Source of the DNA: Collimonas arenae
Lineage (GTDB): Bacteria; Pseudomonadota; Gammaproteobacteria; Burkholderiales; Burkholderiaceae_D
Direction: 5' to 3'
Length of the DNA stretch: 64,000 bases
NCBI RefSeq assembly: GCF_000786695.1
Contig: NZ_CP009962.1
Location: forward strand, 4,898,001-4,962,000
Each line of letters starts with the position of its first letter. The stretch's first letter is position 1. Positions 35,197-45,180 of the stretch are shown here, piece by piece. Position numbers and translations under genes: made by a program. The notes under the pieces were generated by a model. It made no database searches. It was not told where the DNA came from and saw nothing but the letters and a program-made list of their open reading frames with translations.

Positions 35197-35865
35197 TTAA
35201 TCGTCGTAACGCTTCAGACTGGTTTCCATCCCCTTCTCCAGGTCAGACATGCAGCTGACGGTGACGCCCAGATCGCGCAGCAAACCATCCTGCACGCCGT
35301 ACACCCAGCTATGGATGGTCAGCGGCTGGCCGCGTTCCCAGGCATCCTGGACGATCGTGGTGCGGCAGATATTGGCGACCTGCTCCATCGAATTCAACTC
35401 GCACAGGCGATCATGGCGCAATTGTTCCGGCAACGCTTCGCCGAGATAACGCTCATGCTTTTGCTGCACGTCTTCAACATGGCGCAGCCAATTATCCGCC
35501 AGGCCGACGCGGCGCTTGGTCAGCGCCGCATGGACACCGGAACAGCCATAGTGACCGACCACGAAAACGTGCTTGACCTTCAGCACGTCGACGGCAAATT
35601 GCAAGACCGATAAACAGTTCAGATCGCTATGCGCAACCACGTTGGCGATATTCCGATGCACGAACAGCTCACCTGGCAACAAGCCCAGCAATTCATTTGC
35701 CGGCACCCTGCTATCGGAACATCCAATCCAGAAATACTCGGGCGCCTGTTGTGACGCCAGCGTTTTGAAAAATGCCGGATCGCGGGCGGTGATTGCCGCC
35801 GCCCACTCACGGTTTCTCTGGAAAAGATCTTCTCGGGTCAGGGATTGCTTGTTGTTTGCTGTCAT
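35197..35865 (-). CDS. can: Beta-class carbonic anhydrase
   Basis: Zinc enzyme interconverting CO2 and bicarbonate in the cytoplasm. The 222-residue protein has the ligand set Cys49-x-Asp51-x-Arg53 (WIGCSDSRVP), His105 and Cys108 (VVGHYGCSGV), which is the clade B (E. coli Can-like) pattern. Length is normal. Bicarbonate made here feeds carboxylations, including purine synthesis next door, though that is only a loose functional link. Confidence 0.95.
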   Translation of the reverse strand: MTANNKQSLTREDLFQRNREWAAAITARDPAFFKTLASQQAPEYFWIGCSDSRVPANELLGLLPGELFVHRNIANVVAHSDLNCLSVLQFAVDVLKVKHVFVVGHYGCSGVHAALTKRRVGLADNWLRHVEDVQQKHERYLGEALPEQLRHDRLCELNSMEQVANICRTTIVQDAWERGQPLTIHSWVYGVQDGLLRDLGVTVSCMSDLEKGMETSLKRYDD

Positions 35866-35998
35866 CGTTTTCTATTCTATAAAGTTCCATCTGCTTGGCA
35901 TTTTTACAACGCCGCGCGACATCCTAGACCTTATTTTATAGAAACTTGGCTTTTCCCATCTGCTTTTATCCAATACCCGGTATGCCCATACGACAGCT

Positions 35999-36598
35999 CT
36001 ATGCGGGCTGACCCAGCAACAAGGTTTTCAGCTTGCTGTCGGCCGGCTTGTCGCCGAGCCAGATTTTCAGCAAAGCATTATAGAAAACCTGATCGGGCAA
36101 TGTCTCCGAAACCGGCTTGCCGTTGAAGTGGATTTGCGTACCGACGCCAGGAATCCAGTCGGTAGTCAGGACATCGCCCTTTTTCAATTCCGGAATCGAG
36201 GCAAACAGCTCGCCAAATTTCAGCAACTGATTGATGATCTTGGACTTGTCGGCTTTATCAACGTTGTTCTGGATGCCGGTCATGAAGGCGCGGCTAAAAT
36301 CCTCGCTGCTGACATCCCGCAACATGACCAACTCGATGCGGCGCGGCCCGGGGGCAGCCAACACGTCCGGTACGGTGGTCTTTTTATCGGCAAGATACAA
36401 AGCCGCCGTATAGACCTTGAAAATGACTTTGTAGCGTATCCCCGCCCCGTTCAACTTCAGATCCTGATTGCCGACCTTGGCGGTTTCGTCGATCTTGACG
36501 CCTGCCAGATCTACGGCAAATGCCGCCTGCGCCAACATCAAGCCGGATAATAGTACGCAGGCATACGCCATCGCCCGCTTCAATTGAGCAATTACCAT
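35999..36598 (-). CDS. Chalcone isomerase-like periplasmic protein
   Basis: A 199-residue exported protein: signal peptide MVIAQLKRAMAYACVLLSGL ending near AFA, then a chalcone-isomerase-like fold (VKIDETAKVGNQDLKLNG, IRYKVIFKVYTAALYL, FYNALLKIWLGDKPAD). Bacterial members of this domain have no known isomerase activity and are thought to bind fatty acids or similar ligands. It is transcribed alone. The long AT-rich region upstream (to about 36720) should hold its promoter. Confidence 0.85.
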   Translation of the reverse strand: MVIAQLKRAMAYACVLLSGLMLAQAAFAVDLAGVKIDETAKVGNQDLKLNGAGIRYKVIFKVYTAALYLADKKTTVPDVLAAPGPRRIELVMLRDVSSEDFSRAFMTGIQNNVDKADKSKIINQLLKFGELFASIPELKKGDVLTTDWIPGVGTQIHFNGKPVSETLPDQVFYNALLKIWLGDKPADSKLKTLLLGQPA

Positions 36599-36763
36599 CG
36601 TGTCTCCTCCTATGGTTTGTATATAGATTTTGTATTGATCGCAAATAAAAGAACGATCGTTTTATTATTGCCATATACAGAATAGAGAGCCGCGCAAAAT
36701 TATGCAATAGAGAATTTGTTAATGGGGCTGTACATACTGTCCCGGCTGCCTGCGGTCTAGCCA

Positions 36764-36799
36764 TAAAAAAACGCCAGCCTTGCGGGCTGGCGTTTTTCG
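36764..36799 (-). terminator. Terminator downstream of dnaJ
   Basis: AAAAAAACGCCAGCC-ttgc-GGGCTGGCGTTTTTCGG: 11 GC-rich pairs with T runs in both directions. It lies in the 338-base gap between the chalcone-isomerase-like gene and dnaJ; together with the repeat element at 36828 it accounts for most of that gap. It probably ended dnaKJ transcription before the element inserted between gene and terminator. Confidence 0.85.
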
Positions 36800-36827
36800 G
36801 GGGATCAGGAGTCAGAAAGCTAACTTA

Positions 36828-36926
36828 GAGGCTATTGCAAACACAGATGGCCAGGCACTCCGACGAAGACAGTACGAGTAGTACGGCTAGGAGAAGCAAA
36901 ACGCCAAGTGTGTTTGCAACAGCCTC
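36828..36926. repeat. Palindromic MITE-like element, short form, copy 2 (99 bp)
   Basis: Same terminal repeats as copy 1 (GAGGCTATTGCAAACACA and TGTGTTTGCAACAGCCTC) and the same core CGACGAAGACAGTAC..GTACGGCTAGGAG, but it lacks the central 80 bases with the GC palindromes. Flanked by TTA on both sides (36825-36827 and 36927-36929). Sits between the dnaJ stop and its terminator. Confidence 0.85.
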
Positions 36927-36936
36927 TTAATCAAGT

Positions 36937-38067
36937 TCACTCAAAAAACTCTTTCACCTTGTCTTTCCAGGACTTGCTCTGCGGGCTGTGTTTGGCGCCG
37001 CCTTCGCTAGTCAGTTGCTCGAACTCTTGCAGCAATTCCTTTTGGCGATCGCTCAGCTTGACCGGCGTTTCCACCACGACGTGACAGAACAGGTCGCCGG
37101 CATAGCCAGAGCGCACGCCCTTGATGCCCTTGCTGCGCAGACGGAAAGTCTTGCCTGACTGTGTGCCGTCGGGGATCGTGAAGGACGCCTTGCCGTTCAG
37201 CGTCGGCACTTCGATTTCACCGCCCAGAGCAGCCTTGGCAAACGAAATCGGCATTTCACAATGCAGGTCATCGCCTTCGCGCTGGAACACTGCATGCGGC
37301 TTGATGTGGATTTCCACATACAAATCACCGGTCGGGCCACCATTCATGCCTGGCTCGCCATTACCGGAAGAACGGATCCGCATGCCGTCATCGATACCGG
37401 ACGGGATCTTCACTTCCAGCGTCTTGTTGCGCTTGATGCGACCAGCGCCGGCGCAAGATGGACATGGTTCAGGAATGATCTTGCCGCTGCCATGACATTT
37501 AGGGCAGGTTTGCTGGATGCTGAAAAAGCCTTGCTGCATGCGTACCTGACCGTGACCGCCGCAAGTCGGGCAGGTAATCGGTTCGGTACCCGGCTTAGCG
37601 CCGCTGCCGTGGCAAGGTTCGCACTCATCCCAGGACGGCACCCGGATGGTGGTATCGAAACCGTGCGCGGCCTGTTCCAGCGTAATTTCCAGGTTGTAGC
37701 GCAAATCAGCCCCGCGATACACTTGCGGACCGCCACCACGGCCGCCGCGGCCGCCGCCACCGCCGAAGATGTCGCCGAAGATGTCGCCAAACGCATCGGC
37801 AAAACCACCTGCACCGCCGCCACCACCGCCGCCCATGTTGGGATCGACGCCGGCGTGACCATAACGGTCATAGGCATCGCGCTTCTGCGGATCGGACAGC
37901 ATCTCGTAGGCTTCTTTCGCCTCTTTGAATTTTTCTTCCGCACCTTTGCTATCCGGATTGCGATCCGGATGGTGCTTCATTGCGAGCTTGCGGTAAGCCT
38001 TCTTGATGTCATCATCAGTGGCGTTTTTCGCAACACCCAGTATTTCGTAAAAATCGCGCTTCGCCAT
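36937..38067 (-). CDS. dnaJ: Chaperone DnaJ (Hsp40)
   Basis: Co-chaperone that delivers unfolded proteins to DnaK and stimulates its ATPase. The 376-residue protein has the J domain with HPD at residues 33-35, a Gly/Phe-rich linker, the zinc-binding region with four CxxCxGxG repeats ([32 protein letters not shown]) and the C-terminal substrate domain. It follows dnaK after a 122-base gap that contains a stem-loop. Confidence 0.97.
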   Translation of the reverse strand: MAKRDFYEILGVAKNATDDDIKKAYRKLAMKHHPDRNPDSKGAEEKFKEAKEAYEMLSDPQKRDAYDRYGHAGVDPNMGGGGGGGAGGFADAFGDIFGDIFGGGGGRGGRGGGPQVYRGADLRYNLEITLEQAAHGFDTTIRVPSWDECEPCHGSGAKPGTEPITCPTCGGHGQVRMQQGFFSIQQTCPKCHGSGKIIPEPCPSCAGAGRIKRNKTLEVKIPSGIDDGMRIRSSGNGEPGMNGGPTGDLYVEIHIKPHAVFQREGDDLHCEMPISFAKAALGGEIEVPTLNGKASFTIPDGTQSGKTFRLRSKGIKGVRSGYAGDLFCHVVVETPVKLSDRQKELLQEFEQLTSEGGAKHSPQSKSWKDKVKEFFE

Positions 38068-38136
38068 CTTTTTGCACCCTATCGTTTAAGCGAAAACGCC
38101 GAACAGAGCATCCCAAGGATGGCATCTGCCCGGCGC

Positions 38137-38187
38137 GTCTTCGCGATGGCTTGTCAATTCAATCTGGCAGGCCATCGCTGACGAAGA
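38137..38187 (-). other. Stem-loop in the dnaK-dnaJ intergenic region
   Basis: GCGATGGC and GCCATCGC pair perfectly around a 20-base loop, extended outward by TCTTC / GAAGA after a small bulge. No T run follows on the minus strand, so it is more likely an RNA processing or stability element setting the dnaK:dnaJ ratio than a terminator. Confidence 0.5.
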
Positions 38188-38189
38188 TC

Positions 38190-40130
38190 TTACTTGTCTT
38201 TCACTTCCTTGAAATCCGCGTCAACGACGTCGTCTTCCTTCGGCTTGGCTTCTGCACCAGCGCCAGCCGCGCCAGCTTCAGCGCCACCGGTTGCAGCTTG
38301 CTGCGCCTGCATGTCAGCGTACATCTTCTCGCCGAGCTTTTGCGCCGCAGTGGTCAAGGCTGCTGTCTTGTTGTCGATGGCGGCCTTGTCGCTGCCCTTC
38401 AACGCTTCTTCCAGCTCCTTGATCGCAGCTTCGATGCTCTCCTTCTCGCCGGCTTCCAGCTTGTCGCCGTATTCGGCCAGGGATTTCTTGGTCGAATGGA
38501 CCAGTGCATCACCTTGGTTACGCGCTTCGGCTGCTTCTTTCAGGCGCTTGTCTTCTTCGGCATTCGCCTCGGCGTCGCGCACCATCTTCTGGATCTCTTC
38601 TTCCGTCAAGCCGGAGTTGGCCTTGATGGTGATCTTGTTTTCCTTGCCGGTTGCCTTGTCCTTGGCGCCAACGTGCAAGATGCCGTTCGCGTCGATGTCG
38701 AAGGTCACTTCGATCTGTGGTGTGCCACGCGATGCCGGCGGGATACCTTCCAGGTTGAATTCGCCCAGGCCCTTGTTGCCGGCAGCCATTTCACGCTCAC
38801 CTTGGAAAACCTTGATGGTTACTGCCGGCTGGTTGTCGTCGGCAGTCGAGAACACTTGGCTGAACTTGGTCGGAATAGTGGTGTTCTTTTGAATCATCTT
38901 GGTCATCACGCCGCCCATGGTTTCGATACCCAGGGACAACGGTGTCACGTCCAGCAGCAGCAAGTCCTTGCGATCGCCCGACAAGACCGAACCCTGGATC
39001 GCTGCGCCAACCGCAACGGCTTCATCCGGATTCACGTCCTTGCGTGGATCCTTGCCAAAGAATTCCTTCACTTTTTCCTGCACCTTCGGCATACGAGTCA
39101 TGCCGCCGACCAGAATGATGTCGTCGATGTCGGAAACCTTGACGCCGGCATCCTTGATTGCGATACGGCAAGGCTCGATGGTCTTGGCTATCAGCTCTTC
39201 CACCAGCGATTCCAGCTTGGCGCGGGTCATCTTCAGGTTCAGATGGACAGGAGCGCCGTTCGCCATGGCGATGTACGGCTCGTTGATTTCTGTCTGTTGC
39301 GAGGACGACAGTTCGATCTTGGCGCGCTCGGCCGATGCCTTGATGCGTTGCAGAGCAATCGCATCTTTCTTCAGGTCGATGCCGTTGATCTTCTTGAACT
39401 CGTCCAGGATGTAATCGATGATGCGTTGGTCGAAGTCTTCGCCGCCGAGGAAAGTGTCGCCGTTGGTGGACAGCACTTCAAATTGCTTTTCGCCATCGAC
39501 ATCGGCGATTTCAATGATGGAAACGTCGAAAGTACCGCCGCCCAGGTCATACACGGCGATCTTGCGATCGCCCTTTTCAGCCTTGTCCAGGCCGAAAGCC
39601 AGCGCAGCTGCGGTCGGCTCGTTGATGATGCGCTTGACGTCCAGACCGGCGATACGGCCAGCGTCCTTGGTCGCTTGGCGCTGCGCGTCGTTAAAGTAAG
39701 CCGGCACTGTGATCACGGCTTCGGTTACTTCTTCGCCAAGGTAGTCTTCGGCAGTCTTTTTCATCTTGCGCAAAACTTCTGCGGAAATTTGCGGAGGCGC
39801 CAGTTTTTGTTCGCGCACGCCAACCCATGCATCGCCGTTGTCGGCTTTGAGGATTTGGTAAGGCATCAGGGCGATGTCTTTTTGCACTTCTTTTTCGTCG
39901 AACTTGCGGCCGATCAGACGCTTGGTTGCGTAGAGCGTGTTCTTAGGATTGGTCACCGCCTGGCGCTTGGCAGGTGCGCCGACCAGGATTTCGCCGTCTT
40001 CTTGATAAGCGATGATGGATGGCGTAGTACGTGCGCCTTCCGAGTTTTCGATCACTTTTGGCTGACCGTTTTCAATCACTGAAACGCAAGAATTGGTGGT
40101 ACCCAAGTCAATGCCGATAATTTTACCCAT
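38190..40130 (-). CDS. dnaK: Chaperone DnaK (Hsp70)
   Basis: Central ATP-dependent chaperone. The 646-residue protein starts [18 protein letters not shown] (phosphate loop 1), has the [13 protein letters not shown] and [15 protein letters not shown] signatures of the nucleotide domain, the [15 protein letters not shown] linker region into the substrate domain, and the C-terminal acidic tail [15 protein letters not shown]. Normal length and motifs. Lies between grpE and dnaJ in a heat-shock operon. Confidence 0.98.
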   Translation of the reverse strand: MGKIIGIDLGTTNSCVSVIENGQPKVIENSEGARTTPSIIAYQEDGEILVGAPAKRQAVTNPKNTLYATKRLIGRKFDEKEVQKDIALMPYQILKADNGDAWVGVREQKLAPPQISAEVLRKMKKTAEDYLGEEVTEAVITVPAYFNDAQRQATKDAGRIAGLDVKRIINEPTAAALAFGLDKAEKGDRKIAVYDLGGGTFDVSIIEIADVDGEKQFEVLSTNGDTFLGGEDFDQRIIDYILDEFKKINGIDLKKDAIALQRIKASAERAKIELSSSQQTEINEPYIAMANGAPVHLNLKMTRAKLESLVEELIAKTIEPCRIAIKDAGVKVSDIDDIILVGGMTRMPKVQEKVKEFFGKDPRKDVNPDEAVAVGAAIQGSVLSGDRKDLLLLDVTPLSLGIETMGGVMTKMIQKNTTIPTKFSQVFSTADDNQPAVTIKVFQGEREMAAGNKGLGEFNLEGIPPASRGTPQIEVTFDIDANGILHVGAKDKATGKENKITIKANSGLTEEEIQKMVRDAEANAEEDKRLKEAAEARNQGDALVHSTKKSLAEYGDKLEAGEKESIEAAIKELEEALKGSDKAAIDNKTAALTTAAQKLGEKMYADMQAQQAATGGAEAGAAGAGAEAKPKEDDVVDADFKEVKDK

Positions 40131-40188
40131 GGTGTATGTCCTTTACTGAATATCTGATGAATGTTTTGATGGTCTGAATATAGGGAGG

Positions 40189-40202
40189 GAAAGCGCGCTT
40201 TC
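40189..40202. other. Perfect 14-bp palindrome in the grpE-dnaK gap
   Basis: GAAAGCGCGCTTTC, followed closely by a second AAGCGCT. It lies in the 104-base gap between grpE and dnaK and may form a small hairpin or a protein site. It does not match the CIRCE operator. Confidence 0.35.
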
Positions 40203-40234
40203 AAGCGCTAAAGCTTCACTCTCGGCGTTTTTTT

Positions 40235-40774
40235 CTATTTTCCTTGCGCCACAACAACCAGCGCAGGCCGCAGAAGGCGGTCGGCGATGGTGTAGCCCTT
40301 TTGCAATACAGTTACCACGGTGTTGGCGTCCTGCTCGGCAGGCACGGTCGAAATTGCCTGGTGCTTCATCGGGTCCAGTTTGTCGCCAACCGCAGGCGAG
40401 ATTTCCAGCAAACGATTTTTTTCGAAAGCGGACGACAGTTGTTTCAGCGTCATTTCCACGCCTTCCTTGATCGACTCCAGCGAAGGGGTTTCGATTTTCA
40501 AGGCCATTTCAAGGTTGTCCTTGACCGGCACCAACGCCTCGGCAAAGCCTTCGATGGCAAATTTATGCGCGCGGGCAATATCTTCCTGGGCCCGGCGGCG
40601 GATGTTTTCCGCTTCTGCCTTGGCGCGCAGGAAAGCATCTTGCATTTCCGCGATCTTGGCTTGAGCTTCCGACAGCTGGACTTCCAGCGTCGACTCGGGA
40701 ATTACCGTTGCATCTTCAGCAACAAGATTCTTTTCAACCTGTGCCTGTTCGTTCTGATTTTCCATGTGTTCCAT
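40235..40774 (-). CDS. grpE: Nucleotide exchange factor GrpE
   Basis: Releases ADP from DnaK. The 179-residue protein has an acidic, Glu/Gln-rich N-terminus, a long coiled coil (about residues 30-90, [20 protein letters not shown]) and the C-terminal beta-wing domain with the MKHQAIS and [19 protein letters not shown] signature. The start at 40774 has GGAG 8 bases upstream; a second Met at residue 4 is less well placed. First gene of grpE-dnaK-dnaJ, preceded by a sigma-32-type promoter. Confidence 0.96.
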   Translation of the reverse strand: MEHMENQNEQAQVEKNLVAEDATVIPESTLEVQLSEAQAKIAEMQDAFLRAKAEAENIRRRAQEDIARAHKFAIEGFAEALVPVKDNLEMALKIETPSLESIKEGVEMTLKQLSSAFEKNRLLEISPAVGDKLDPMKHQAISTVPAEQDANTVVTVLQKGYTIADRLLRPALVVVAQGK

Positions 40775-40819
40775 TCAAAAATCTCCAACAATCAATAACT
40801 TATTAACCTATAGCAGTCC

Positions 40820-40848
40820 AAATGAGGCTATGCCCTTACTTTTTCAAG
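40820..40848 (-). promoter_or_regulatory. Sigma-32 (heat-shock) promoter for grpE-dnaK-dnaJ
   Basis: On the minus strand CTTGAAA (-35, exact consensus) is followed after 15 bases by CTCATTT (-10, one change from CCCATTT). It lies 46 bases before the grpE start, as expected for an RpoH-dependent heat-shock operon. Confidence 0.75.
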
Positions 40849-40939
40849 GGTTAAAAATCTCTTCCGAAGGATAAAAAGCAGCATCCGCATTCAACGCAGG
40901 AGCCGGCAACAAATTGAAACAAAATTTACCAGAACTGGT

Positions 40940-40968
40940 TTGCTGCAACGCCACATGGGAGCTATTCT
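40940..40968 (+). promoter_or_regulatory. Sigma-70-like promoter for the small membrane peptide gene
   Basis: TTGCTG, 17 bases, TATTCT: spacing is ideal and both boxes are near consensus. About 69 bases separate the -10 box from the start codon of the 30-residue membrane peptide. Confidence 0.45.
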
Positions 40969-41036
40969 GAAAGCATGGTAGAAGCAAGAACGGGCTCCAA
41001 GAGAGCTTTCTGCCCACTAACAAAAAGGGGAATATC

Positions 41037-41129
41037 GTGAAACTGTCGTTAATTTCCGCATTTCTGGTGATCTACACTTTGCTTGCAGCTGGCATGATCA
41101 GCTATTCGCAATTGATCGCGCTGTACTAG
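41037..41129 (+). CDS. Small membrane peptide (30 residues), unrecognised
   Basis: A 31-codon frame starting with GTG: (M)KLSLISAFLVIYTLLAAG then MISYSQLIALY. A strong AAGGGGA site lies 5 bases before the start, and a sigma-70-like promoter about 69 bases further upstream. The whole peptide is one hydrophobic helix of about 20 residues with a Lys at the N-terminus, the shape of single-span inner-membrane small proteins. I know no named family. It is alone on the plus strand in the 510-base gap between grpE and hemH. Good signals make a real gene plausible, but conservation must decide. Confidence 0.55.
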   Translation: MKLSLISAFLVIYTLLAAGMISYSQLIALY

Positions 41130-41284
41130 ATTTTGCGGTTGCTCCGGACTTGCCGGTGCTTGCAAAATAAGTAATTTTCTGTTTTTTATCCCTGCCCTTG
41201 GGCGCCCATTATAGTTGCGCCTAGCGGTAGCGGCGCATTCGTAGCTGAAATTTCTGCAGCAGACAAACCCTCTTACCGGCCCAT

Positions 41285-42391
41285 TTATTGGTTCGCCCCA
41301 AGGCTCAGCGCTTGTTTTTTTGATATTTCCTCCTGCTGTTTCAACTCGTTCCGCTCTGCTTCGTCCAGATGCGTCGGCCAGCCGATCAACTGCTCCTCAA
41401 CTATGGTCGCCATCGCCGAAATCCAACCTGGCGCCTGGTTCAGGCATGCGATGAAGTGAAATTCCTTGCCGCCTGCGTGCAAAAAATCCTGCTTGGCCTC
41501 GATAGCGATCTCTTCCAATGTCTCAAGGCAATCGCTGGTAAAGCCCGGACACATGACGTCGACCCGTCCAACGCCCTGTTTCGCCAGCTTTTGCAGCGTC
41601 GGCGCGGTATAGGGTTGCAGCCATTCAGCCTTGCCGAAACGCGACTGGAAGGTCAATTCATATTGTTCAGGCCCCAGTCCCAGTTGCTGCGCCAGCAAGC
41701 GCGCGGTTTTCTGGCATTCGCAGTGATAGGGATCTCCCAGCAGCAAAGTACGCTTCGGTACGCCATGGAAACTCATGATCAGCTTGTCCGGCGCGCCATG
41801 CATCGCCCAATAGGCCAATACCGATTCTTTCAGGGCCTGGATATAGGCTTCGTGATCATGGTAATGCTTGATGAAACGCAGTTCCGGCACATTGCGCACT
41901 TGCGCATAGTGAGCAAACACCGCGTCGTAGATCGATGCCGTGGTGGTCGCCGAATATTGGGGATAGGCAGGCAACACCAGGACCCGGTCGCAGCCGTCGG
42001 CTTTCAACTGCTCCAGCACTTCGCCTATCGCCGGGTTGCCATAGCGCATGGCGTAAGCCACCTGCACCTGATGCCCGCGCTGCCCCAGGTAGCCACGCAG
42101 CAGGGTGGCCTGCTTGCTCGTATGGACCTTCAGCGGCGAGCCGTCATTGGTCCAAATCGAGACGTATTTATGAGCCGATTTGCTCGAACGAAAAGGCAAG
42201 ATGATGCAATGCAGGATCCACCACCAGATCGCCCGCGGGATTTCCACCACACGCGGATCGGACAGGAATTGCTTCAGATAGCGCCGCACGGCCTTGGTGG
42301 TAGGCGCATCCGGCGTACCCAGATTGACCAGCAGCACGGCTGTCTTGCCGGTCTTGCCATGGGCGAATGGTGGTTCTTTCAGAAATGCCAT
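41285..42391 (-). CDS. hemH: Ferrochelatase
   Basis: Last step of heme synthesis, inserting iron into protoporphyrin IX at the inner membrane. The 368-residue protein has [12 protein letters not shown] at the N-terminus, the metal-site His in [12 protein letters not shown], and [16 protein letters not shown]. Length is at the upper end for proteobacteria. A HemJ-like oxidase, which would supply protoporphyrin, is encoded at 59006, and heme/iron uptake genes lie at 61.9-64 kb. Confidence 0.96.
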   Translation of the reverse strand: MAFLKEPPFAHGKTGKTAVLLVNLGTPDAPTTKAVRRYLKQFLSDPRVVEIPRAIWWWILHCIILPFRSSKSAHKYVSIWTNDGSPLKVHTSKQATLLRGYLGQRGHQVQVAYAMRYGNPAIGEVLEQLKADGCDRVLVLPAYPQYSATTTASIYDAVFAHYAQVRNVPELRFIKHYHDHEAYIQALKESVLAYWAMHGAPDKLIMSFHGVPKRTLLLGDPYHCECQKTARLLAQQLGLGPEQYELTFQSRFGKAEWLQPYTAPTLQKLAKQGVGRVDVMCPGFTSDCLETLEEIAIEAKQDFLHAGGKEFHFIACLNQAPGWISAMATIVEEQLIGWPTHLDEAERNELKQQEEISKKQALSLGANQ

Positions 42392-42421
42392 GCGTTGATA
42401 TCCGGGAAAATAAAGACTGAA

Positions 42422-44092
42422 TTAAAGCGCCAACAACTCGCGCGCATGCTTGCGCGTGGTGGCGGTGATTTCCAGGCCGCCCAGCATGCGGGCGATTTCT
42501 TCGATCCGATTCTTGGCATCAAGGCCATCGATCGCCGATACCGTCTTGTTGCCCTGACTTTGCTTGCTCACCTGGAAATGCTGGTTGGCCTGGCTGGCGA
42601 CCTGCGGCAAGTGGGTGACGCACAGTACCTGGCGATCCTGGCCCAGACGTTTCAACAGGCGTCCCACGACTTCGGCTACCCCGCCGCCGATACCGCTATC
42701 GACTTCGTCGAAAATCAGGGTCGGGGTAGCGGTCGAGCTAGAGGTAATCACCGAAATCGCCAGCGCAATACGCGCCAGCTCGCCGCCGGAGGCCACTTTA
42801 GCCAATGGCCGCGGCGCCACGCCAGCATGGCCTGCCACTAAAAATTCCACTTGTTCGACGCCGTAGCTGGCCGGCTCGCAGGCATTCAACGCAACCGCAA
42901 AACGGCCGCCGCTCATGCTCAGGTCTTGCATGGCGGCGGTCACCGCCGCGCCCAGCGCCTGCGCCGCCTTGGCCCGTGCTTTCGACAGCTTCTGCGCCAG
43001 CGCCAGATACGCAGCTTTCAATTTTTCTTCTTGCGCGCGCATGGCGTCGAGGTCGCTGGCATTCGCCAGCTGGCGCAATTGCACCGACAGCGTCTCCAGC
43101 TCCTGCGGCAATTCGTCCGGCGCCAGGCGGAACTTGCGCCCGGCCGAATGGATCGCTTCCATCCGGTCTTCCACCTGATGCAGACGCGCCGGATCGAGCT
43201 CGACCCGACTCAGGTAATCATTGAGCGCATACACCGCTTCCTGCAACTGGATCCGGGCCGGCTCCAGCGCTTCCAGCACCGGTTTGAGGCTGCTGTCGAC
43301 ATCTACCAGCTTGCCGATTTTCTGGTTCAGCGCCGATAGCTGCGACAACATCGGCGGCGTATCGTTTGCATCGTTTTCGGAAATCACATTGAGCGCTTCC
43401 TGCGCGCCCTCGATCAGGCTGGCGGCATGCGACAAGCGGCTATGTTCGTTGGTAATTTCATCCCACTCTCCCGGCTTGACCGCCAGCTTTTCGAGCTCAC
43501 CGACCTGCCATTCCAGCCGCTCGCGTTCCAGCAAGACATTCTTGGCATTGGTTTCAAACTCTTCGCGCTGACGCGCCAGCGAACGCCAGCTTTTGAAGGC
43601 GGCGGCCAGCGCCAGCAAGTCATCCGACAAGCCGGCTTGTCCGTCCAGCAAGAGCCGTTGCGCGTCGTTCTTCAGCAAGGACTGATGGGCGTGCTGGCCG
43701 TGGATGTCGACCAGCATTTCTCCCAGCTCACGCAGTTGCCCGGCAGTCGCCGCCACGCCGTTGATGAAGGCTTTTGAACGACCGGCATTGTCGATCACGC
43801 GCCGCATCAGAATCACACCGTCTTCGCTTGCGAATTCATTGCGCTCCAGCCAGCCTACCGCATCCGTATCGGCGCCGTCGGCCATGACGAATTCGGCGGT
43901 CACATCAGCCTTGGCCGCGCCTTCGCGCACCACGCTGGCGTCGCCACGACCTCCCAGCGCCAGCGCCAGTGCATCGATCAGGATCGATTTGCCGGCGCCG
44001 GTTTCGCCGGTGAATACGGTAAAGCCAGCGGCGAACTCAAGCTCGATGGCATCGACAATGACAAAATCGCGAATGGAAAGTGTGCGCAGCAT
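42422..44092 (-). CDS. recN: DNA repair protein RecN
   Basis: SMC-like ATPase acting in double-strand break repair. The 556-residue protein starts MLRTLSIRDFVIVDAIEL, has Walker A TGETGAGKS at residues 28-36, central coiled coils, and near the C-terminus the signature VASGGELARIALA and Walker B LIFDEVDSGIGG. The start at 44092 is set by homology to the usual N-terminus; an in-frame ATG 75 bases upstream would add a non-conserved extension. Followed 30 bases later by hemH. Confidence 0.95.
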   Translation of the reverse strand: MLRTLSIRDFVIVDAIELEFAAGFTVFTGETGAGKSILIDALALALGGRGDASVVREGAAKADVTAEFVMADGADTDAVGWLERNEFASEDGVILMRRVIDNAGRSKAFINGVAATAGQLRELGEMLVDIHGQHAHQSLLKNDAQRLLLDGQAGLSDDLLALAAAFKSWRSLARQREEFETNAKNVLLERERLEWQVGELEKLAVKPGEWDEITNEHSRLSHAASLIEGAQEALNVISENDANDTPPMLSQLSALNQKIGKLVDVDSSLKPVLEALEPARIQLQEAVYALNDYLSRVELDPARLHQVEDRMEAIHSAGRKFRLAPDELPQELETLSVQLRQLANASDLDAMRAQEEKLKAAYLALAQKLSKARAKAAQALGAAVTAAMQDLSMSGGRFAVALNACEPASYGVEQVEFLVAGHAGVAPRPLAKVASGGELARIALAISVITSSSTATPTLIFDEVDSGIGGGVAEVVGRLLKRLGQDRQVLCVTHLPQVASQANQHFQVSKQSQGNKTVSAIDGLDAKNRIEEIARMLGGLEITATTRKHARELLAL

Positions 44093-44201
44093 GGAAGTCT
44101 GGGAATGGCTCAAAAATGGATGTCGAATAGTGCGGACCAGCCACCGGCAACGGTGGCCAAGTCGCAAGGAAAATACAGCAACAGCTTACATGACCAGTAT
44201 C

Positions 44202-45083
44202 TTACTTCAGCTGCCCGTCGCGTGAGGGATACTCGTTCCAGTGCAGTTTTTGCCGCAAGGTATCGTAATAGCTCCAGCCGGCCGGATGCAGAAAGGTGAT
44301 GGTGTGCTCGGAACGCCGGATCAGGATGCGGTCGCCGTGCTGCAGGCTGGCCAGCGTCTGCATGTCGAAATTGACGCTGAGGTCACGGCCATTGACGATC
44401 TCGATCACGATTTCACTGCTGTCCGGAATCACGATCGGCCGGTTCGACAGCGCATGCGGCGCAATCGGCACCAGCACCATGCCGCCCAGCGAGGGATGTA
44501 GCAAAGGCCCGCCTGCCGACAAGGCATAGGCGGTGGAACCGGTCGGCGTCGCCACGATCAGGCCGTCGGAACGCTGGTTATACATGAAACGGCCGTCGAC
44601 CTCGACCATCAGCTCGGCCATGCCGGAGCCGGCGCCGCGCGCCACCACCACGTCATTAAACGCCAGCGCACTGAAAATTTCCTGGCCGTCGCGTACAACC
44701 GAACCTTGCAACAAGCTGCGCCGCTCCGAATCGACCTTCCCGTCCAGCATCTCACCCAGCACCGGTAACATGCGTTCCAGCGAAATATCGGTAATAAATC
44801 CCAACCGGCCCTGATTGATACCGATCAAAGGCACGTCATACGGCGCCAGCTGGCGTGCGATGCCCAGCATGGTTCCGTCGCCGCCGACGATAATTGCGGC
44901 GTCAGCCTGGCGACCAATCTGCTCAGGCGTCATCGCAGCGATCGGCAACGCGACATTCTGTGCGGTCTCCGTTTCCAGCACCACGTGATGGCCCCGGCCC
45001 TGCAGGAAATCGGCGATTTCCGTCAACGACTCAGAAATGCCGGCGGCAAAGTATTTGCCGACGATCGCAATGGTTTTCGGCAT
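44202..45083 (-). CDS. nadK: NAD kinase
   Basis: Phosphorylates NAD to NADP in the cytoplasm. The 293-residue protein, starting [15 protein letters not shown], has the catalytic GGDGT motif ([11 protein letters not shown]), the NxGxLGF motif ([10 protein letters not shown]), NDVVV and the Gly-rich [14 protein letters not shown]. The start at 45083 gives the usual length; an earlier ATG at 45148 (MWPKKIPSS) is possible but adds a non-conserved Ser/Pro-rich extension. Divergent from the HAD gene and clustered with hrcA and recN, as usual in Burkholderiales. Confidence 0.95.
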   Translation of the reverse strand: MPKTIAIVGKYFAAGISESLTEIADFLQGRGHHVVLETETAQNVALPIAAMTPEQIGRQADAAIIVGGDGTMLGIARQLAPYDVPLIGINQGRLGFITDISLERMLPVLGEMLDGKVDSERRSLLQGSVVRDGQEIFSALAFNDVVVARGAGSGMAELMVEVDGRFMYNQRSDGLIVATPTGSTAYALSAGGPLLHPSLGGMVLVPIAPHALSNRPIVIPDSSEIVIEIVNGRDLSVNFDMQTLASLQHGDRILIRRSEHTITFLHPAGWSYYDTLRQKLHWNEYPSRDGQLK

Positions 45084-45180
45084 AGATTCCGGCAAGTTCG
45101 CTGGCGAACCCGCTTGAGAAGGTGAGGATGGTATTTTTTTAGGCCACATGCCGGCGATTAGACCATAATTTAGGCTTGCA

